From Rhodobacteraceae bacterium EhC02 (GTDB taxonomy: Bacteria; Pseudomonadota; Alphaproteobacteria; Rhodobacterales; Rhodobacteraceae), in the NCBI GenBank assembly GCA_001650895.1, contig LXYH01000035.1, positions 1-50,341 of the forward strand: DNA of 50,341 nucleotides. Reading direction: 5' to 3'. Shown here in pieces: positions 45,927 to 50,341 of the stretch; the stretch's first letter is position 1; the number at the start of each line of letters is the position of its first letter. The notes beneath the pieces are model-generated. The model did not search any database. It was not told the DNA's origin and worked only from the letters and a program-made list of their open reading frames with translations. The position numbers were made by a program, and so were the translations under genes.

Positions 45927-46930
45927 GCGCCTTCGGTGCCACGATCCTCGATGCCGAGGGGCTGCGCCTGACGCCTGATGAAAAGGCGTTCTTTCGGGAT
46001 GCCGATCCTTTCGGCTTCATCCTGTTTGCGCGCAACATCGACACGCCCGATCAGGTTCGCGCGCTCTGCGATGACATGCGTCAGGCCGTGGGCCGCGATG
46101 CGGTCATCACGATCGACCAGGAAGGCGGGCGCGTGCAGCGCCTGCGCGCGCCACGCTGGCGCGAATGGCTGCCCGCTTTGGACCATGTGACGGCTGCCGG
46201 CGATCACGCGGCCCGCGCCATGTACCTGCGCTTTCGCATCATCGCGGCGGAGCTGCGCGACCTGGGCATCGACAGCAACTGCGCGCCCCTGGCCGATGTG
46301 GCGGGGGCCGAGACCCATCCTTTCCTCTACAACCGCTGCTACGGCACCGACCCTGCCGGGGTTGCGGCGATGGGCCGTGCGGTGGCGGATGGTTTGCTGG
46401 ACGGTGGCGTATTGCCCGTGCTGAAGCATATCCCCGGTCATGGCCGCGCCACTGCCGACAGCCACCTGGACCTGCCGCGCGTCACGGCCCCGCTGGAGGA
46501 TCTGCGCGCCAGCGATTTCGCGCCCTTCGCAGCGCTCAATGACCTGCCGATGGCGATGACCGCGCATCTGGTCTACGAGGCGCTGGATGACGCGCCCGCG
46601 ACCCTGTCGCCACGCGTCATGCGCCTGATCCGGGACGAGATCGGATATGACGGTCTGATCATGACCGATGACATCTCGATGAAGGCGCTCAGGGGCGATC
46701 TGGGCCAGATCAGCCGCGATGCGCTGGCCGCGGGCTGCGATGTGGTGCTGCTGTGCAATGGCACGCTGGACGCGCGCCGACAGGTCGCCGAGGCCTCGGG
46801 ACGGATGACGCCGGCCGCACAGGCGCGCGCGGAACGCGCCCTTGCGGCGCGGCAGGTGCCGGATTTTGTTGACATCGCGGCGCTGGACGCGCAGCTTGAG
46901 GCGCTTCTGGACAGGCGCTTGCATGGCTGA
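45923..46930 (+). CDS. nagZ: Beta-N-acetylhexosaminidase (muropeptide recycling)
   Basis: The 335-aa protein is a GH3 beta-N-acetylhexosaminidase that removes GlcNAc from anhydro-muropeptides in the cytoplasm. The family motif KHIPGHGRATADSH is present with the catalytic Asp/His loop, and the nucleophile aspartate is in IMTDDISMKAL. Translation starts at GTG 45923, overlapping the SPOR stop; the earlier part of the frame overlaps the SPOR gene and is not used. It overlaps scpA by 8 bp. Confidence 0.93.
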   Translation: MSAFGATILDAEGLRLTPDEKAFFRDADPFGFILFARNIDTPDQVRALCDDMRQAVGRDAVITIDQEGGRVQRLRAPRWREWLPALDHVTAAGDHAARAMYLRFRIIAAELRDLGIDSNCAPLADVAGAETHPFLYNRCYGTDPAGVAAMGRAVADGLLDGGVLPVLKHIPGHGRATADSHLDLPRVTAPLEDLRASDFAPFAALNDLPMAMTAHLVYEALDDAPATLSPRVMRLIRDEIGYDGLIMTDDISMKALRGDLGQISRDALAAGCDVVLLCNGTLDARRQVAEASGRMTPAAQARAERALAARQVPDFVDIAALDAQLEALLDRRLHG

Positions 46931-47732
46931 CAACATCTTCGAGGATCTGGGACATCGCGATGGTCCCGCCAGCGTGGCCGACCGGCTGGCGGCCGAGGCG
47001 CTGATCGTCGATGTGGATGGCTTCGAGGGCCCGCTTGACCTGCTGCTGACCCTGTCGCGTACGCAAAAGGTCGATCTGCGCAAGATCAGCGTGCTGCACC
47101 TGGCGCAGCAATACCTGGCCTTCGTCGAACGTGCCAAGGCGCTGCGCCTGGAACTGGCGGCCGATTACCTGGTGATGGCGGCCTGGCTTGCCTTTCTCAA
47201 GTCGCGGCTGCTGCTGCCGCCCGATCCGCAGGACGAGGGGCCCTCGGGCGAGGATCTGGCCGCGCATCTGGCCTTTCAGCTGGAACGGCTGGCCGCGATG
47301 CGCGATGTGGCGGCGCGCCTGATGGCGCGCGACCAGAAGGGGCGCGATTTCTTTGCCCGTGGCGTGCCCGAAGACGTGATGCGCATCCGCACCCTGCGCT
47401 ACACGGCGACCCTGCTGGACCTGATGCAGGGCTATGCCCGGATCCGCACACGTGACGAATTCCGCCCCTTCGTGATGGATCGCGACTCGGTCTTCACGAT
47501 GGAGCAGGCGCTGGAACGGATGCGCGGGCTGATCGGTTTCGCGGGCGACTGGACCGATATTTCCAGCTATCTGCCCGATGGCTGGGACAACGATCCGGTG
47601 CGGCGGCGGTCGGCCACGGCGGCCACCTTCGCGGCCTCGCTGGAACTGGTCAAGGAAGGGCGCGCCGAATTGCGCCAGTCCGACACTTTCGCCCCGATCC
47701 AGCTGCGCCGCCGCGAGGGCCGCGATGTCTGA
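46923..47732 (+). CDS. scpA: Segregation and condensation protein A
   Basis: The 269-aa kleisin bridges the SMC dimer with ScpB. The N-terminal motif DVDGFEGPLDLLLTLSRTQKVD and the helical MAAWLAFLKSRLLLP region are typical. The ATG at 46923 lies inside the nagZ end (8-bp overlap), and its own end overlaps scpB by 8 bp. The length matches the alphaproteobacterial form. Confidence 0.93.
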   Translation: MADNIFEDLGHRDGPASVADRLAAEALIVDVDGFEGPLDLLLTLSRTQKVDLRKISVLHLAQQYLAFVERAKALRLELAADYLVMAAWLAFLKSRLLLPPDPQDEGPSGEDLAAHLAFQLERLAAMRDVAARLMARDQKGRDFFARGVPEDVMRIRTLRYTATLLDLMQGYARIRTRDEFRPFVMDRDSVFTMEQALERMRGLIGFAGDWTDISSYLPDGWDNDPVRRRSATAATFAASLELVKEGRAELRQSDTFAPIQLRRREGRDV

Positions 47733-48411
47733 ACCCGATGACATGCCCGAGGCCGAGGACCTGCCCGAGGACGAAGAGCAAAGCCTCTTCGACGCGCCGC
47801 CCATGGGCGAGCAGGAGCGGATGGTCGAGGCGATCCTCTTTGCCACTGCCGAACCCGTGACCGTGCGCGACCTGGAAGCGCGCATGCCGCATGGCTGCGA
47901 CGCGGCCGAGGCGCTGGTACATCTGCGCAAACGCTATTCCGGGCGCGGCGTGCACCTGGTCAAGGTTGGCGACGCCTGGGCGATGCGCACGGCCCCCGAC
48001 CTTGGGTTCCTGATGCAGAAGGAAACGGTCGAGACCCGCAAGCTGAGCCGGGCCGCGATCGAGACGCTGGCGATCATCGCCTATCACCAGCCCGTCACCC
48101 GGGCCGAGATCGAGGAGATCCGCGGTGTGTCCGTCAGCCGCGGCACGGTGGACCAGCTGCTGGAAATGGAATGGATCCGCTTCGGCAGGCGCAAGATGAC
48201 GCCGGGGCGGCCCGTGACCTTCGTGGTGACCGAGGCGTTTCTGGATCATTTCGGCCTGGAAAGCGCGCGCGATCTGCCCGGCCTCAAGGAATTGCGCGCG
48301 GCGGGCCTGCTGGACAACAGGCCCTCACCCGCCGCCATGCCGCAACTGGGCGAGGGCGAGGAACCCGAGGACGAAGCCGGCGCAGGTCAGAGCGAACTGT
48401 TCGAGGATTGA
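47725..48411 (+). CDS. scpB: Segregation and condensation protein B
   Basis: The 228-aa protein contains two winged-helix domains typical of ScpB: EAILFATAEPVTVRDLEARM and the region AIETLAIIAYHQPVTRAEIEEIRGVSVS. Both ends carry acidic extensions (DMPEAEDLPEDEEQ at the N-terminus, EGEEPEDEAG at the C-terminus). It overlaps scpA by 8 bp. With SMC it forms the condensin complex that organises the chromosome. Confidence 0.94.
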   Translation: MSEPDDMPEAEDLPEDEEQSLFDAPPMGEQERMVEAILFATAEPVTVRDLEARMPHGCDAAEALVHLRKRYSGRGVHLVKVGDAWAMRTAPDLGFLMQKETVETRKLSRAAIETLAIIAYHQPVTRAEIEEIRGVSVSRGTVDQLLEMEWIRFGRRKMTPGRPVTFVVTEAFLDHFGLESARDLPGLKELRAAGLLDNRPSPAAMPQLGEGEEPEDEAGAGQSELFED

Positions 48412-48455
48412 TCGCGGATTTTTCGCGCCCGACCCTGAAAATTCCATATTTTCAT

Positions 48456-48486
48456 GTTAACCTGCCGCTTGAGGCAGTCAGGTAAC
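48456..48486 (+). other. Hairpin in the leader of the 70-aa gene
   Basis: GTTAACCTGCC (48456-48466) can pair with GGCAG and CAGGTAAC (48473-48486), leaving a GCTTGA loop and one bulge on each side. It ends 4 bases before the AAGGAG ribosome site. It may control translation of the small gene; this is a weak inference. Confidence 0.35.
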
Positions 48487-48501
48487 GGTAAGGAGTGCAG
48501 G

Positions 48502-48714
48502 ATGAACGTCAATCAACTGATCAACATGGTCATGCGGCTTTTCGTGCGAAAGGCCGTCAACGGCGGTATCAATGCCGGGATGAAACGCATGGCGGGCGGG
48601 GCCAAGGGCGCCGGCGCAGGGCAGGGCAATCCCGGTGCGGCCCAGCAGGGCCAGCAGGCGGTGCGCAAGGCCCGACAGGCCGCGCGCGTCGCGCGGCGCA
48701 TGGGCAAGATGTGA
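48502..48714 (+). CDS. Small conserved Rhodobacterales-type protein (70 aa)
   Basis: The 70-aa product begins MNVNQLINMVMRLFVRK, an amphipathic helix, followed by a Gly/Ala/Gln-rich middle and a basic Arg/Ala-rich helix at the C-terminus (AVRKARQAARVARRMGKM). I recall similar short proteins with the MN-x-N-x-LINM start in this order, of unknown function. The ribosome site AAGGAG at 7 bases is strong, so it is well translated. The tail is strongly basic and could bind nucleic acid or membranes. Confidence 0.75.
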   Translation: MNVNQLINMVMRLFVRKAVNGGINAGMKRMAGGAKGAGAGQGNPGAAQQGQQAVRKARQAARVARRMGKM

Positions 48715-48754
48715 CCCATCCTTGACGGCTTGCCCGGTCGATCCGTCAGGTTTC

Positions 48755-48777
48755 GGATATTTGCAGCAAGAAGAAAC
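48755..48777 (+). repeat. Dispersed 23-base repeat, copy 2 (after dcd)
   Basis: This copy is identical to 24130-24152 and has the same orientation relative to the preceding gene: it lies 24 bases downstream of the dcd stop codon on the dcd strand. Both copies therefore sit in a 3' untranslated position. Confidence 0.85.
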
Positions 48778-48801
48778 AGGGCTCGGCGCGCTGTCCTGGC
48801 C

Positions 48802-49878
48802 CTAGCGCATGCGGAAATGCTTGCTGAGTTTCAGGCCCTGGCCCTGGTAATTCGACGCGATCCCGCGCCCGTAAAGCTGCGTGGGCTCGGCGCTCATGCG
48901 TTCATAGACCAGGCGACCGACGATCTGGCCATGTTCCAGCACGAATGGCGCCTCGTGACAGCGCACCTCGAGTACGCCGCGCGATCCTGCGCCGCCCGCG
49001 GCATCATGGCCGAACCCCGGATCGAAGAACCCGGCGTAATGGACGCGGAATTCCCCGACCATGGCAAGATAGGGCGCCATTTCGGCCGCATAGGCGGGGG
49101 GGATGCAGACGGCTTCGCGGCTGACCAGGATATAGAAGGCGCCGGGATCGAGGATGATCTGGCCCGTGTCCGAACGGACGTCTTCCCAGTATTCGGCCGG
49201 ATCGTACTGGCCGATCCGGTCCAGGTCGATGACCCCGGTATGCGGTTTCGCGCGGTAGCCCACCAGATTGCCCGTGGCGGGGCGCAGATCGACGGAAAAG
49301 CCAAGGCCGTCGTCGATCACCGCCTGGCCGTTGACCAGCGGGGTTGCGGCATGCAGCGCGGTCAGCTCGGCATCGTTGAGAACGGCCTGCCCGTCACGGA
49401 AGCGGATCTGGTTCAGGCGCATGCCGGGGCGCACCAGCACGGAAAAGGAACGCGGGCAGATCTCGGCATAGAGCGGGCCGGTATAGCCCTGCGGGATTCG
49501 GTCGAATTCGGTGCCGCCATCGGTGATGGTGCGGGTCAGAAGGTCAAGCCGCCCGGTCGAGGACTTGGCATTGGCCACCGCCTGGATCGCGGCGGGCAGA
49601 TCCAGCCGTTCCATCAGCGGGACGACATAGACGCAGCCCTTTTCGAGCACGGCGCCATCGGTCAGATCGACGCGGTGCATCTCGAATTCGGCCAGACGGT
49701 CGGCCACGCTGCGGCCGTGGCCTGCCAGGAACGAGGCGCGCACGCGGTAGGCCAGGTTGCCTAGGCGCAGATCAAGGCTGGCGGGCTGGATCTGGTCGGG
49801 CTGGGGGGCCGGGGTCGCGGCGATCTGGCCTGCGGCGATCATCGCCTCGATCTGCTGGCTGGGGATCACGCCGGTCAT
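48802..49878 (-). CDS. dcd: dCTP deaminase, long two-domain form
   Basis: The 358-aa protein is a 2'-deoxycytidine 5'-triphosphate deaminase of the long alphaproteobacterial type, about twice the length of E. coli Dcd (193 aa), suggesting duplicated trimeric-dUTPase folds. The N-terminal half has IQPASLDLRLG and ANAKSSTGRLDLLTRT; the C-terminal half has FFDPGFG and REAVCIPPAYAAEMAPY. It supplies dUTP for dTMP synthesis. The ATG at 49878 has AAGG at 7-8 bases. Confidence 0.92.
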   Translation of the reverse strand: MTGVIPSQQIEAMIAAGQIAATPAPQPDQIQPASLDLRLGNLAYRVRASFLAGHGRSVADRLAEFEMHRVDLTDGAVLEKGCVYVVPLMERLDLPAAIQAVANAKSSTGRLDLLTRTITDGGTEFDRIPQGYTGPLYAEICPRSFSVLVRPGMRLNQIRFRDGQAVLNDAELTALHAATPLVNGQAVIDDGLGFSVDLRPATGNLVGYRAKPHTGVIDLDRIGQYDPAEYWEDVRSDTGQIILDPGAFYILVSREAVCIPPAYAAEMAPYLAMVGEFRVHYAGFFDPGFGHDAAGGAGSRGVLEVRCHEAPFVLEHGQIVGRLVYERMSAEPTQLYGRGIASNYQGQGLKLSKHFRMR

Positions 49879-49960
49879 GTCACGCCTTTCCTGTGGCCGG
49901 ATATGCAAATCGCCCGGAGCCTTTCGGCACACGAGCGATTGCAGAACCGTCGAATTGTTT

Positions 49961-50037
49961 TGGTCGGGCTAGCAGGACTCGAACCTGCGACCTTCCGTCC
50001 CCCAGACGGACGCGCTACCAGGCTGCGCCATAGCCCG
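49961..50037 (-). tRNA. tRNA-Pro (anticodon GGG)
   Basis: The minus strand folds into a complete tRNA of 77 bases including an encoded CCA. The acceptor stem is CGGGCTA / TAGCCCG, the anticodon arm is TCCGT-CTGGGGG-ACGGA with anticodon GGG, and the T-arm is GCAGG-TTCGAGT-CCTGC. The discriminator base is A and the first pair C-G, as in tRNA-Pro. No integrase or att-like repeat is seen next to it. Confidence 0.95.
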
Positions 50038-50098
50038 ACGGTTTGGCTGTAATACTGGATTTCACCGTGGGGGCAAGGGGTAATTCCCACTTTTCACC

Positions 50099-50326
50099 TC
50101 AACCCTTCCGGGCGGTGACAAGGCGGGTGGTCAGCGCGTCGATCTGCGCAAGAATCGGTGTCAATGCGTCGCGCTCGCTGCCGGTGATGCCATGCCTGCG
50201 CGCGGCCAGCAGCGCCAGAAGCCCCGGTTCTGTCCGGATGGCATCCATGTCGGGGGGCGGGGGCAGATCGGCCCCAAGCGGCGCGCGCGCGGCGACAGGG
50301 GGAGCATCCTGCGGGAGGGGGGCCAT
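50099..50326 (-). CDS. Hypothetical protein, possibly continuing beyond the window
   Basis: A frame of 75 codons starts MAPLPQDAPPVAARAP and ends in a helical, mildly hydrophobic tail (LTPILAQIDALTTRLVTARKG). The frame remains open up to the window edge, so the true start may lie outside. The ribosome site is not visible within the window. The sequence is rich in Ala and Pro; I do not recognise it. Confidence 0.5.
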   Translation of the reverse strand: MAPLPQDAPPVAARAPLGADLPPPPDMDAIRTEPGLLALLAARRHGITGSERDALTPILAQIDALTTRLVTARKG

Positions 50327-50341
50327 GTCGGGTATTTCCGC

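Noticed and set aside
49961-50037. tRNA-Pro as integration site of a mobile element
   Set aside because: No integrase, no duplicated tRNA 3' end and no foreign genes are seen on either side within the window.

Overview
The window is a gene-dense, high-GC chromosomal segment of an alphaproteobacterium, most likely in the Rhodobacterales (Rhodobacter/Roseobacter group). The evidence is the gene content and order (rodZ-ispG; amiC-mrcA-prfB; erpA/dgt-argS-SPOR-nagZ-scpA-scpB), a DksA that keeps only one zinc-finger cysteine, Entner-Doudoroff genes edd-eda, a Bpt aminoacyl-tRNA-protein transferase, a long-form dCTP deaminase, and several small conserved proteins of that order. There is no phage, insertion sequence, CRISPR array or rRNA. 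The only RNA gene is tRNA-Pro(GGG). The genus cannot be fixed from the sequence alone.

Layout: 1-8.7 kb holds cell-shape and envelope genes: rodZ, ispG (isoprenoids), an operon of a BepA-like M48 protease with two DsbA-type proteins, an aminotransferase, an alpha/beta hydrolase and amiC. 8.7-14.9 kb holds mrcA (PBP1A), prfB, an amidase and a DUF2189 membrane protein. 14.9-17.5 kb is ilvB-ilvN, preceded by a classical transcription attenuator whose leader peptide contains Leu-Val-Ile-Ile-Val. 17.7-20.2 kb holds bpt, an RDD protein, a DUF2852 protein and a YbaK-like deacylase. 20.3-23.4 kb holds glnE and a coupled small gene. 23.4-26.3 kb is edd-eda with a LacI-type operator placed inside the edd promoter. 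26.3-31.2 kb holds a lipoprotein, an RlmI-like methyltransferase coupled to a PIN protein, an M48 protease, an unusual P450 and a Tat-exported repeat protein. 31.2-35.2 kb is a MoxR ATPase / DUF2927 lipoprotein / small membrane protein / vWA set. 35.3-38.6 kb holds dksA, a flavin monooxygenase, an orphan Flp pilin with a polyacidic tail, and xth. 38.8-48.7 kb is the erpA/dgt-argS-SPOR-nagZ-scpAB cluster. 48.8-50.3 kb holds dcd, tRNA-Pro and a small partial gene.

The most interesting locus is at 39.2-41.7 kb. Three genes joined by ATGA overlaps sit between erpA and dgt: a DUF4123 adaptor (the type that loads type VI secretion effectors onto VgrG), a protein with a Cys/His layout like papain-fold NlpC/P60 or CHAP cell-wall hydrolases, and a signal-anchored helical protein suited to be its periplasmic immunity factor. 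No VgrG, PAAR or type VI structural gene is in the window, so it looks like an orphan effector cassette. Other points worth checking are the ilv attenuator, the acidic-tailed Flp pilin with a perfect 9-bp dyad at its promoter, two short coupled genes in the vWA operon, a 23-base dispersed repeat placed just after two stop codons, and a long-arm inverted repeat upstream of the DUF2852 gene.
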